DNA from: Bacteroidales bacterium UBA5072
GTDB lineage: Bacteria; Bacteroidota; Bacteroidia; Bacteroidales; UBA10428
Reading direction: 5' to 3'
NCBI GenBank assembly: GCA_002415855.1
Contig: DIAS01000109.1
Location: 2,328-9,829, forward strand
DNA length: 7,502 nucleotides
Part shown: positions 1 to 6,268 of the stretch, one piece after another
Position numbering within the stretch: the stretch's first letter is position 1
How the letters are laid out: each line of letters starts with the position of its first letter
The notes under the pieces: model-generated
Told to the model about the DNA's origin: nothing
What the model saw: only the letters and a program-made list of their open reading frames with translations
Database searches by the model: none
Position numbers and translations under genes: made by a program

Positions 1-983
1 TCAGAGCAGATTACGTTCATACTTCCGAAATTCTCTATTGAAGAAAGTCGTTTGACAATAACTTTCTTCTCGGCCATCCGTTTGGCGCCATGGGACAGGT
101 TTATGCTTATAATTGCCGGCAGTAATTGCGGTGTAAGACCTACTGCCAATGCCAGAGAAAAGAGGAATGAGTCAAGTATATGACGTCCCAGGTAGACGTT
201 TACTGCAAAGATCACAACCACCAGTATCAGGGTAACTTCCATGAGAAAAAAGCCGAACCGGCGGATTCCACGTTCAAACTCCGTTTCCTGGGGTCTTAGT
301 TTTAGCCGCTCTGAGACCTTGCCGAACTCGGTTTCCTTGCCCGTATGCACTATTAGTTCAGTGGCAGTGCCGCTTACCACATGTGTTCCCATCCACAGAG
401 TGTTAGTACGCTGACCCAGAAGAGTTTCAGGAGGCAACTCAGACGTCATTTTTTCCACGGGGAAAGTTTCTCCCGTCAGCATTGCCTCATTGACAAAAAG
501 GTCTTTTGATTCCTGGACAAGACCATCACCGGGAATAATATCACCGGCGTTCAGGATGACAATATCTCCCGGGACAATCTCTTCCAGGGGAACTTCCCTG
601 GCAGTTCCGTCACGCATTACAGATACTTTAATCTGTACTATGGACAGAAGCTTCTCCACTGCATTTGACGCGCCATATTCCTGCCAGAATCCCAGCATTC
701 CGCTAACAAGGACAATCGCCAGAATTATAAGCGCATCTACTTTGTCATGAAGAAAAAATGACAATCCGGTTGCAAAGAAAAGGATAAGGATAATAGGACT
801 TTTGAATTGGGAAATGAGAAGTGTGAATACATCCCTGCGTTTTTTTGGCTTAAGAAGGTTGGACCCGTAAAGTGCGATCCGTTTTTTTGCTTCATCACTC
901 GTTAGTCCTTCCTTTTTCGCATCAAGCTTTTGCAGCATGCCGGCCACTGATATACTCCAGAAATCTGATGGAAGCTGATTCAT
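1..983 (-). CDS. mgtA: P-type cation-transporting ATPase, MgtA/P3B-like, N-terminal part (cut at window edge)
   Basis: Inner-membrane ATP-driven cation pump, probably for Mg2+ uptake. The 327 visible residues include a cation-ATPase N-terminal segment (about 1-60), TM1 (62-79), TM2 (83-99), the actuator domain with the TGE loop (LTGE, 169-172), TM3 (about 243-264) and TM4 with its TPQLLP kink (284-289). Next come GAKRMA and VKRL, then NVICS, where the window stops two bases into the Asp codon of the expected DKTGTLT phosphorylation motif. TM4 and the following loop resemble Mg2+ ATPases of the MgtA/MgtB group more than Ca2+ or heavy-metal pumps; this is from memory of the family. Enterobacterial MgtA has Glu where this protein has Gln286. 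The ATG at 983 begins an MNQLPSDFW N-terminus and has no Shine-Dalgarno sequence. The gene follows the M28 gene by 58 bp on the same strand. P-type ATPase is near certain; Mg2+ specificity and the symbol are less so. Confidence 0.9.
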   Translation of the reverse strand, partial: MNQLPSDFWSISVAGMLQKLDAKKEGLTSDEAKKRIALYGSNLLKPKKRRDVFTLLISQFKSPIILILFFATGLSFFLHDKVDALIILAIVLVSGMLGFWQEYGASNAVEKLLSIVQIKVSVMRDGTAREVPLEEIVPGDIVILNAGDIIPGDGLVQESKDLFVNEAMLTGETFPVEKMTSELPPETLLGQRTNTLWMGTHVVSGTATELIVHTGKETEFGKVSERLKLRPQETEFERGIRRFGFFLMEVTLILVVVIFAVNVYLGRHILDSFLFSLALAVGLTPQLLPAIISINLSHGAKRMAEKKVIVKRLSSIENFGSMNVICS

Positions 984-996
984 GGTTTTGTCTTAT

Positions 997-1044
997 TAAT
1001 TGAATTTTCGTCAAACTTGCTTTTTAGTAATTGAGATTCAATTA
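997..1044. repeat. 9-bp perfect inverted repeat between the M28 and ATPase genes
   Basis: TAATTGAAT at 997-1005 is the exact reverse complement of ATTCAATTA at 1036-1044, with a 30-nt interior. The right arm contains the stop codon of the M28 gene, and the left arm ends 14 bp before the ATPase start. On a shared minus-strand transcript it could fold into a long, AU-rich stem-loop spanning the gene junction. There is no T-tract, so it does not look like an intrinsic terminator. The pairing is seen directly; any function is inference, and AT-rich sequence makes chance plausible. Confidence 0.35.
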
Positions 1045-3945
1045 TTTGTCTTCGGATACAAGACATCCCATTCGCGCAACAGCCTCGATGGCTATTGCAG
1101 CAAATGCGGCGCCGTAATCAAGGTCTATATTTTCAAGTGTATCATTAGTATCATGATAACCGCTCCTATTGATGTCATAGTTTTCCATAAAAAGTACCAC
1201 GGGAACTCCGACATCTGAAAATATCTGGCCGTCCGTATTGAAGATTGCACTATGAGGATTATAAAGAGCACGGACTTCACCTTCGAGAGGCAGGTGTTTT
1301 GCAATTTCAGGTATCAGCTGTGTACCAGTTATACGTTTGCCCCTTCCCAGGTGTTGCCTCTCAGGATTCAGATTCCACTTTTGGGTGCTGTTATTCCAAA
1401 TCATATTTGCAATATGAGCCTGTTGTGCCAGGTGCATCGACCTGGCGCTTTTACCCGGCGAAATTTGAAAAATATCCTGATTTTTATCACGGTTATGACC
1501 GATCATATCCATGATAAATACACCGGCTATTTCAGTATCTGACAGGTCAGTAAAGGTGTCATCACCTGTTTTCAATCTGATTTTTTTCTCAATCAGTGAC
1601 TGGCAGAAATGTCTGGCCCCCATGCAGTCGGAAGGGAATTCTTCTCCGGTAAGATGTATCAGCCAGATATCATATTCGAGTTTGGCCTCCTTTGAAAGTC
1701 TTAGAAAAACAGGTGCCGCCTGCAACAGAGTTGAGCTTGCAGAATAGTTATCATCGGCACCATGAGATGACAGGCGTGCCCCTGATCCGCCTCTTCCCTT
1801 ATCGTAGATATCTTCCATATAAGCAGTATCGTAATGGTCGCCGAAGACGACTGCCTGCTTCCGGATTTTGCCCGGTATTACCAACAGAATGTTTCTCTCA
1901 TAAGTTTCATCTTCCTGGTTACCTTTCCAGCCGCCGTACAGTGGATACTCAAAGTCAGTCTGCCATCTGAAAGGCAATTCGCCGCAAATGGCAATCCCCT
2001 CCATACCTGCATCAGTTATTGCCTTTCGATGCCGCATTATAAAATAGTCACCAAGACTTTCAAGATCGCGCTGGTGCTTCTTGATATAGGCAAGAGTAGT
2101 ACTGTCAAGTGCAATATCTGCATTATCCTTGTTTATGAACTGCCCGTGAGCAAGGTACCTTATGTCGTTCCACCAGTTTTCCTCAAAATGCCGCGTTGCT
2201 GTTTCAGAGAAGGTTATTGAATCGGGAAGTGCAGATATTTTCTGCGGCTCGAAAATTTCCGAAAGAGCTTTCCGCATCTTTATTCGTGTTTCCTGGGTGG
2301 TGGAATGAACAGGAAGCTCATCGAGCCATTGCTCAAGGCTTTTTTGCTTCGAGATGTTAAGAAGTCCTCGTGCGAATGATCGCGGCAGGGGATTCTTTTT
2401 CTGCATGTGCCAGGCATCCAGCAGCGTCAGTATGTTCAATGATGTCTGGTGGGCATAATAATCATTACCGTTTCTGAAATCATTCAGAGCTGAAAGGTAG
2501 AGGTCCCGTCTCAGCGGACGAGGCCACATTTCTACAGGATGATGCATTTCTCTGTCCCTCTTATGGTAACCGGTTATATATCCATTGAGAATACCGGTTT
2601 TAATTTCAGCATTATCTGAACCTTCAGGGAGCCAGGCCACCAGAGGCCGGTGAAGATATACACTATATTCGCCAACGCGCATTGGCGGAGAGAAGAAACG
2701 ATATCCGAAAAGGCCGCCCTCAAGGATGGTTTTTTCGGCCGCCATTATTTCCCTCCGGGTTGCATTGGGCCCGTCAAGCAGCATTTCGAACCTGTGGTTC
2801 CATATATGGCTGTTGCGCGCCAATGGTTTGTCATATAATCCCATAGCATCCGGTTCGGTACTGAATAAAACCTTGACCATCTTTACTCTATGGGCAGCTT
2901 CATTAAGCTCATCCTGGTATCTCTGCAGGCGTTGCCATCGGTTTGTGCGGTGATAAGTTTCATGTAAAAGCTCTTCGTTTATTACATGAACAGTACCTGG
3001 ACGAGGCTCATGAAACCATCCTGACTGTGCAACTTTTAATCCGCCTATACCCCTGTTTCGTGCCACGAGGTTCAGCAGAGGTATCTGACCGGCAAGCGGG
3101 AATTCCCTTTTCAGCTTTTCATATCCTGGCATGCCCCAGAAGACAAGGCTGCCGGGAAATGGCAGCAGTGACAATCTGCCCGTAAAATAAAGTTCCCTGA
3201 TCGCAGCAGGTAATGAACCGAAGGGTCTGAAGGTAAGCAGGTATTTAATCCGAGTGAAAGAAGAATTATTGTCTGTGACAAACGGTTTGGTCCATGACGG
3301 CAGAAGGGTTTCAGCTGCCAAAATCCTGAATCCTGCGTGATAAAGCGATTTACTGTCTGATAATTTCTCCTTGTATGCGCCTGAAAGTATAGCGGCAAAG
3401 AAAGAAACCGATTTTTCTGCAGAGATTTCCTTATCAGGAGTTAGGTAAAAATTTTTCCAAAAGGCTGTTTCGGGGTCGTGAATACTGTTACCGAAAAGAG
3501 ACCAGATTATTCTGCCCTTATCATCCTGGGCACGTGAAAGCATCAGTGGCAGCAAAGTCACATATCTTTCATGGAATAATGTTCCCGCTTTGGATGCAAT
3601 TTCAGAAGGCCAGTAAGGATTATCTTTAAGATTCTCTCCTCCATGACCCTGAATATAATTTTCAGTCAATCCCTTGCCGAGCTTAATCAGATTATTCATT
3701 ATCTGGTGTCCGGCGTGTTCAAACCCGGGCCGGAGTTCAAATTCCTCCTCAACCTCGGTTGTGCGCCAGCCAAAAGGGTCCTCATCGGAGAATAAAACGT
3801 TGTCTGTCTCTCCGAGGGGCTTTCTTCCAACCATGGGGGAAGGCATGAATTCGGAATATGCAGTAATAGGATAGCAACCTTCGCAACTGAACCATGGATA
3901 ACCCTCAAGCATTTTTTGCCAGCCACAGGATTCCTTGTCAGACAT
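1042..3945 (-). CDS. M28-family di-zinc metallopeptidase with a large unrecognised N-terminal region
   Basis: A 967-residue protein. The C-terminal part (about 645-967) is an M28 (aminopeptidase Y/S-like) peptidase with every expected zinc or catalytic residue: H704 in GDHYD, D732 in GADDNYS, E768/E769 in LTGEEF, D813 in IMDMIGHN and H931 in GYHDTNDT. Activity is therefore expected, probably removal of N-terminal residues from peptides. The glycine-rich stretch between H704 and D732 (715-729) and the E769-D813 spacing look longer than in minimal M28 enzymes. Residues 1-640 match nothing I recognise. They are rich in Trp, His, Arg and Pro, and contain C7, C21 and C24 (CEGC) and an HETYH (HExxH) at 328-332. 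No signal peptide or membrane helix is visible, so a cytoplasmic location is inferred, whereas most M28 enzymes I know are exported. The ATG at 3945 has no Shine-Dalgarno sequence. The gene diverges from the DedA gene and precedes the P-type ATPase gene by 58 bp. The substrate is unknown. Confidence 0.9.
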   Translation of the reverse strand: MSDKESCGWQKMLEGYPWFSCEGCYPITAYSEFMPSPMVGRKPLGETDNVLFSDEDPFGWRTTEVEEEFELRPGFEHAGHQIMNNLIKLGKGLTENYIQGHGGENLKDNPYWPSEIASKAGTLFHERYVTLLPLMLSRAQDDKGRIIWSLFGNSIHDPETAFWKNFYLTPDKEISAEKSVSFFAAILSGAYKEKLSDSKSLYHAGFRILAAETLLPSWTKPFVTDNNSSFTRIKYLLTFRPFGSLPAAIRELYFTGRLSLLPFPGSLVFWGMPGYEKLKREFPLAGQIPLLNLVARNRGIGGLKVAQSGWFHEPRPGTVHVINEELLHETYHRTNRWQRLQRYQDELNEAAHRVKMVKVLFSTEPDAMGLYDKPLARNSHIWNHRFEMLLDGPNATRREIMAAEKTILEGGLFGYRFFSPPMRVGEYSVYLHRPLVAWLPEGSDNAEIKTGILNGYITGYHKRDREMHHPVEMWPRPLRRDLYLSALNDFRNGNDYYAHQTSLNILTLLDAWHMQKKNPLPRSFARGLLNISKQKSLEQWLDELPVHSTTQETRIKMRKALSEIFEPQKISALPDSITFSETATRHFEENWWNDIRYLAHGQFINKDNADIALDSTTLAYIKKHQRDLESLGDYFIMRHRKAITDAGMEGIAICGELPFRWQTDFEYPLYGGWKGNQEDETYERNILLVIPGKIRKQAVVFGDHYDTAYMEDIYDKGRGGSGARLSSHGADDNYSASSTLLQAAPVFLRLSKEAKLEYDIWLIHLTGEEFPSDCMGARHFCQSLIEKKIRLKTGDDTFTDLSDTEIAGVFIMDMIGHNRDKNQDIFQISPGKSARSMHLAQQAHIANMIWNNSTQKWNLNPERQHLGRGKRITGTQLIPEIAKHLPLEGEVRALYNPHSAIFNTDGQIFSDVGVPVVLFMENYDINRSGYHDTNDTLENIDLDYGAAFAAIAIEAVARMGCLVSEDK

Positions 3946-3972
3946 AATCGATTATTTTTTCAATAAAATGGA

Positions 3973-3987
3973 TCATATCCGATATGA
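3973..3987. promoter_or_regulatory. 15-bp palindrome, possible operator
   Basis: TCATATC-C-GATATGA is a perfect 7-bp inverted repeat around one central base, 28 bp upstream of the M28 start codon. It touches the putative -7 box on the minus strand, so it would sit around the transcription start, a usual place for a repressor site. The symmetry is seen; operator function is inferred. Confidence 0.35.
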
Positions 3988-4015
3988 AAATTACAAACAA
4001 AAATTGAATGGCAAA
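3986..4015 (-). promoter_or_regulatory. Candidate Bacteroidota-type promoter for the M28 gene
   Basis: Read on the minus strand, TTTG (4015-4012) is followed after 18 bp by TAATTTTC (3993-3986). The published Bacteroides consensus is TTTG, 19-21 bp, TAnnTTTG. The match is 4/4 and 7/8, but the spacer is one base short. The region is AT-rich, so similar matches can arise by chance. The predicted leader is about 35 nt. Confidence 0.25.
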
Positions 4016-4105
4016 TTGAAAAGAATTAATTTTATAAGCAGTTACATTCCCTTGCATCTGGTTCAATACTATATCAATATTACGCAACAATAATATATCG
4101 TGCAA

Positions 4106-4138
4106 ATTAACTGTAAATCATCACATGCATTAGTTAAT
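4106..4138. repeat. 7-bp inverted repeat upstream of the DedA gene
   Basis: ATTAACT (4106-4112) and AGTTAAT (4132-4138) are exact reverse complements separated by 19 nt, ending 41 bp before the DedA start. This could be a pair of half-sites or a weak leader hairpin. It is short and AT-rich, so it is weak evidence alone. Confidence 0.2.
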
Positions 4139-4179
4139 GAAGCTTGCTAGGCAACCGGTAAACAAACATCAGAAAAGCT

Positions 4180-4755
4180 ATGGTTAGGGATATATTGCTG
4201 TATGCTGCGGTTTTCCTTGGTTGTTTTTTTGAAGGAGAAACATCCCTCACAACATCTGCCTTTGCAGCGCACAGGGGTCACCTGGAAATATTTATTGTCA
4301 TTATCATCGCATTTACAGCCACCCAGTCATGGGACTGGATATGGTTTCTTGTAGGAAGGAAGAAAGGAAAGGCTGTTCTGGCCAAAAGACCAAAACTGAG
4401 TGAAAAGGCACGTAAAATTGATGTTTTATTAATGAAATACCCGGTACCTGTCCTGCTTGGCTACAGGTTTCTTTATGGCTTCAGAACGGCCGTTCCTCTT
4501 GCTATCGGTATGAGTTCCATCCCGACCCGCAGGTTTTTTGTCTTCAGCTTTATAAATACTATTGTATGGGACGTCCTTTTCAGTTCGATAGGCTATTTCT
4601 TCGGCGCATTTTTAAAGGCAAACATGAAAAGAATAGAAGATTACGAATTTGAGATTATGGCCTGCATTTTAATATCTGGAATTATTATCGGTCTTCTTCT
4701 CCGGTACAGGTCGCTTAAAAGAATTGCGGTGAAATCTCAGTCAATAAAGGTTTAA
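4180..4755 (+). CDS. DedA/VTT-family inner-membrane protein
   Basis: A 191-residue polytopic membrane protein of the DedA (SNARE-associated, VTT) family. Members are implicated in undecaprenyl-phosphate or phospholipid flipping and in proton-linked membrane homeostasis. Family signatures visible are FFEGET near the N-terminus (E18, E20), D52 and the VGR-KKG loop (58-63), YRFLYGFR (95-102, with R96 and R102) followed by AIGMS, and FSFINTIVWD (122-131). Acidic and arginine residues at comparable positions are essential in E. coli YqjA/YghB. Hydrophobic stretches lie at about 4-23, 36-58, 118-145 and 158-175, with a re-entrant-like segment at 88-111. The C-terminal tail is short and basic. The length is slightly below the usual 200-220 for DedA proteins. 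The start has only a weak AGAAAAG upstream. The duplicated-domain gene follows after 53 bp with no obvious terminator, so co-transcription is plausible. The transported substrate cannot be read from the sequence. Confidence 0.88.
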   Translation: MVRDILLYAAVFLGCFFEGETSLTTSAFAAHRGHLEIFIVIIIAFTATQSWDWIWFLVGRKKGKAVLAKRPKLSEKARKIDVLLMKYPVPVLLGYRFLYGFRTAVPLAIGMSSIPTRRFFVFSFINTIVWDVLFSSIGYFFGAFLKANMKRIEDYEFEIMACILISGIIIGLLLRYRSLKRIAVKSQSIKV

Positions 4756-4800
4756 AATTATTATTGCCGCTTAACTATGTGAAATGAATTGACGTTAATC

Positions 4801-4805
4801 AGGAG
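4801..4805 (+). promoter_or_regulatory. Shine-Dalgarno sequence AGGAG
   Basis: AGGAG lies three bases before the ATG at 4809 (AGGAGAGT-ATG). It is the only clear Shine-Dalgarno match at a gene start in this window. It supports 4809 as the start, as does the signal-peptide-like N-terminus that begins there. The spacing is short. Confidence 0.5.
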
Positions 4806-4808
4806 AGT

Positions 4809-5678
4809 ATGAAAAAAACTGCATTCATCATCATAATCTGTCTTATAGCAATAGGCTGGACGTGTCCTAAAAAGGTCGGAGGTATTTACCGGTATTTCTG
4901 GGGGAAAAATGACAATTACAATATCTGGATAGTTGACGGGAACAGGGTTCGGCAGAAGATATACAAGGAGTGGCTTTACGGAGGTAATGAACAGCGTTAT
5001 ATATTTAATCCGAAGGGCGAAATATGGATCGACAACGCCATTTCGTGTGAAGAGTTTGATCTTACTCTTGCACATGAACTGAATGAAAGGCACCTCATGG
5101 CGAAGTACGGATGGACGTACGAGGTGGCACACGATTCCTCCCTGGCTCTCGAACAGGTCATCAGGCATAATAACCGGGACATTTGCGCAGCACATGAGGC
5201 ATCACTTAAAAAAGTTTCAGTACTTGACTCTTACAATGTTAAAGAGATCAGGAGTCTTCCGGACAGCATTAAGCTTCAGAATATTTACCGCGTACCTGAA
5301 GGAGTAAGGGACGGAATTTCGATATGGATTGTCGATGGTTACATGGTGCGCACGAATATTTATCCCGATTTCGGATTCAGCGGCAATGACATGGCTTATC
5401 ATTTTATCCCGCCAAATGAAATCTGGATTGACGGCCAGGTATCATGTGAAGAGACTGAGTATTCAATCGCTCTTGAAATGAGGGAACGTCAGTTGATGAC
5501 AGAGGGTCAGAGTTACAGTGATGCATATGAAGATGCCGTGCAGATGGTTCAGCATCAGAGAGAAGAAATGGAAACTTTGGTAAAGGCACATCTTAAAATT
5601 GCTGTTCCGGATTCTCTTGAACGCGATGCCGGGGTCATTGATCCGGATGAAAAGGAGTTTACCCTGAAGCTATACTGA
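4809..5678 (+). CDS. Exported protein with two tandem HExxER-type domains, second copy degenerate
   Basis: A 289-residue protein of unknown function. Residues 1-18 (MKK, then a hydrophobic core) form a signal peptide or anchor. C19 follows GWT, a poor lipobox, so a lipoprotein is possible but unproven. The rest is mainly two copies of one domain, about 26-121 and 159-254. Shared blocks are IYR, IWIVDG-x2-VR-x2-IY, GN-x3-Y-x-F-x-P, EIWID, SCEE, E-x2-ER-x-LM and G-x2-Y-x2-A; about 40 of 95 aligned residues agree by my hand alignment. Copy 1 has AHELNER (88-94), then AH (107-108) and E115, an arrangement that suggests a metalloprotease-like site with H89, H108 and one or more Glu. In copy 2 these become ALEMRER (221-227), AY (239-240) and V247, so H89, H108 and E115 are lost while E90, E93 and R94 are kept. 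I recall similar HELxERxLM...AH proteins only as uncharacterised bacterial and phage-associated sequences. The charged C-terminus (255-289) is not repeated. The DedA gene lies 53 bp upstream. The ORF is secure; enzymatic function is a hypothesis. Confidence 0.85.
   Translation: MKKTAFIIIICLIAIGWTCPKKVGGIYRYFWGKNDNYNIWIVDGNRVRQKIYKEWLYGGNEQRYIFNPKGEIWIDNAISCEEFDLTLAHELNERHLMAKYGWTYEVAHDSSLALEQVIRHNNRDICAAHEASLKKVSVLDSYNVKEIRSLPDSIKLQNIYRVPEGVRDGISIWIVDGYMVRTNIYPDFGFSGNDMAYHFIPPNEIWIDGQVSCEETEYSIALEMRERQLMTEGQSYSDAYEDAVQMVQHQREEMETLVKAHLKIAVPDSLERDAGVIDPDEKEFTLKLY
4884..5171 (+). repeat. Domain copy 1 (intact HExxER signature) of the duplicated protein
   Basis: Encodes residues 26-121 of the protein starting at 4809. 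It aligns with copy 2 (5283-5570) at a constant offset of 133 residues, changing to 132 after one residue is dropped near LMAKY. It retains H89, E90, E93, R94, H108 and E115, the set that looks like a metal or catalytic site. Confidence 0.75.
5283..5570 (+). repeat. Domain copy 2 (signature residues lost) of the duplicated protein
   Basis: Encodes residues 159-254. The structural blocks IWIVDG, VR, IY, EIWID and SCEE are kept. Positions matching H89, H108 and E115 of copy 1 are L222, Y240 and V247. The DNA of the two copies is clearly diverged, so the duplication is old and not an assembly artefact. Confidence 0.75.
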
Positions 5679-5695
5679 ATTCAAAATACAGATAG

Positions 5696-6091
5696 TTATT
5701 TTTCTGCCTTCTTCGGTTTAATTGTTTCGGCCCATTTACAAATCAGATCGATCTGCTCTTTTGTCGGAATAGATTCAGGATTTGAATCCCTGGCAATTTT
5801 TGGAGGCATTGTTCCTTTGCTAACCCTTGAGCAGATAGCTGAAGCTTTTTCAGCTTCTTTTGCTTTGCCATATGATGCCCATCTTGAAAAGTTCAATCTT
5901 GATTTTGGAAACCTGCCGCCTTCACTTCCATGACAGGACATGCACGAGTTCTTGAAAATATTATTGATATCATCCGGAATTGGGTAGGGTTGTTCTTTCT
6001 CGCCCTGAGCCGATGCGATACGGATATTTACCATGAAACCTGTTATAACCGCAAGCCAGAGCAAACCAAAGGAATGAAATGACTTTTTCAT
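5696..6091 (-). CDS. Periplasmic haem-binding (c-type, CxxCH) protein
   Basis: From the ATG at 6091 this is a 131-residue exported protein. Its signal peptide (MKKSFHSFG, hydrophobic core, cleavage likely after ASA at 28) is followed by a small haem-binding domain. NSCMSCHG (C50, C53, H54) is the covalent haem site and GTMPP (M95) offers the distal Met ligand. LNFSRW (66-71) and the C-terminal LICKWAE (117-122) resemble the Haem_bd/cytochrome-like family common in Bacteroidota, as I recall it. The stretch between CxxCH and LNFS is only about 11 residues, much shorter than in family members that carry a WPWYS segment. C87 and C118 could form a disulfide. An in-frame upstream ATG at 6139 would add 16 residues before the signal peptide and is disfavoured. 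The gene converges on the duplicated-domain gene, with 17 bp between stop codons. An electron-transfer or haem-sensing role is likely; its partner is unknown. Confidence 0.85.
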   Translation of the reverse strand: MKKSFHSFGLLWLAVITGFMVNIRIASAQGEKEQPYPIPDDINNIFKNSCMSCHGSEGGRFPKSRLNFSRWASYGKAKEAEKASAICSRVSKGTMPPKIARDSNPESIPTKEQIDLICKWAETIKPKKAEK

Positions 6092-6268
6092 GTTTTTTAA
6101 TAACGTTGTTTGTCCCCAGGCATAAAGATAAATAAACATTCAGTGATCTCGCAGAAATTCCTGATCTTAAACATAGGTTTCTTCCTCATGCAAAAATAAA
6201 TCCCGAAATTTTCCCATTTCAGGAATTGTAATTTTTACCGTAAATTGTAAGGGTTAATTAGAATACTT
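6092..6268. promoter_or_regulatory. Divergent spacer between the haem protein and esterase genes
   Basis: This 177-bp spacer should carry both promoters. On the minus strand, TATCTTTA (6130-6123) matches 7/8 of the Bacteroides -7 box and would give a leader of about 25 nt for the haem protein; the matching -33 box is poor. On the plus strand, TAATTTTT (6229-6236) is a weak -7 candidate. A small palindrome, TTTAC-C-GTAAA (6234-6244), lies 24 bp before the esterase start and could be an operator. No RNA gene or small ORF is convincing here. Confidence 0.35.

Larger units (their letters stand above)
3946..4179. promoter_or_regulatory. Divergent AT-rich intergenic control region
   Basis: This 234-bp spacer separates the starts of the M28 gene (minus) and the DedA gene (plus), so it should hold promoters for both. 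Visible elements are a 15-bp palindrome at 3973-3987, a possible minus-strand promoter at 3986-4015, and a 7-bp inverted repeat at 4106-4138. There is also a 6-bp one, ATATTA/TAATAT (4077-4082 and 4091-4096). A weak plus-strand candidate is ATTG (4003-4006), 20 bp, then TAATTTTA (4027-4034), which would leave a leader of about 140 nt. I saw no open reading frame or RNA gene here. Confidence 0.5.

Noticed and set aside
490..750. Plus-strand ORF of 86 codons
   Set aside because: It lies wholly antisense to the P-type ATPase, whose protein matches a known family, and its translation is Ser/Thr/Arg-rich without domain character.
1834..2220. Plus-strand ORF of 128 codons, longest of several antisense to the M28 gene
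   Set aside because: It overlaps the M28 catalytic region, whose motifs fix the coding strand. The same applies to the other ORFs inside 1042-3945.
4077..4096. ATATTA/TAATAT inverted repeat as an operator
   Set aside because: Six A/T-only base pairs in a very AT-rich spacer are expected by chance.
4848..4868. Lipoprotein signal (lipobox) at C19 of the duplicated-domain protein
   Set aside because: The residues before the Cys are G-W-T, which do not fit the usual lipobox; left as a possibility only.
4761..5195. Minus-strand ORF of 144 codons
   Set aside because: It is antisense to the duplicated-domain protein, whose internal repeat at protein level proves the plus-strand frame.
5683..5702. 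AAAATA/TATTTT inverted repeat at the convergent gene ends as a bidirectional terminator
   Set aside because: The stem is only six A/U pairs with an 8-nt loop, too weak to call a terminator, and such matches are common in AT-rich DNA.
6092..6139. Upstream ATG at 6139 for the haem protein
   Set aside because: It would put 16 residues before a well-formed signal peptide that begins with MKK at 6091.
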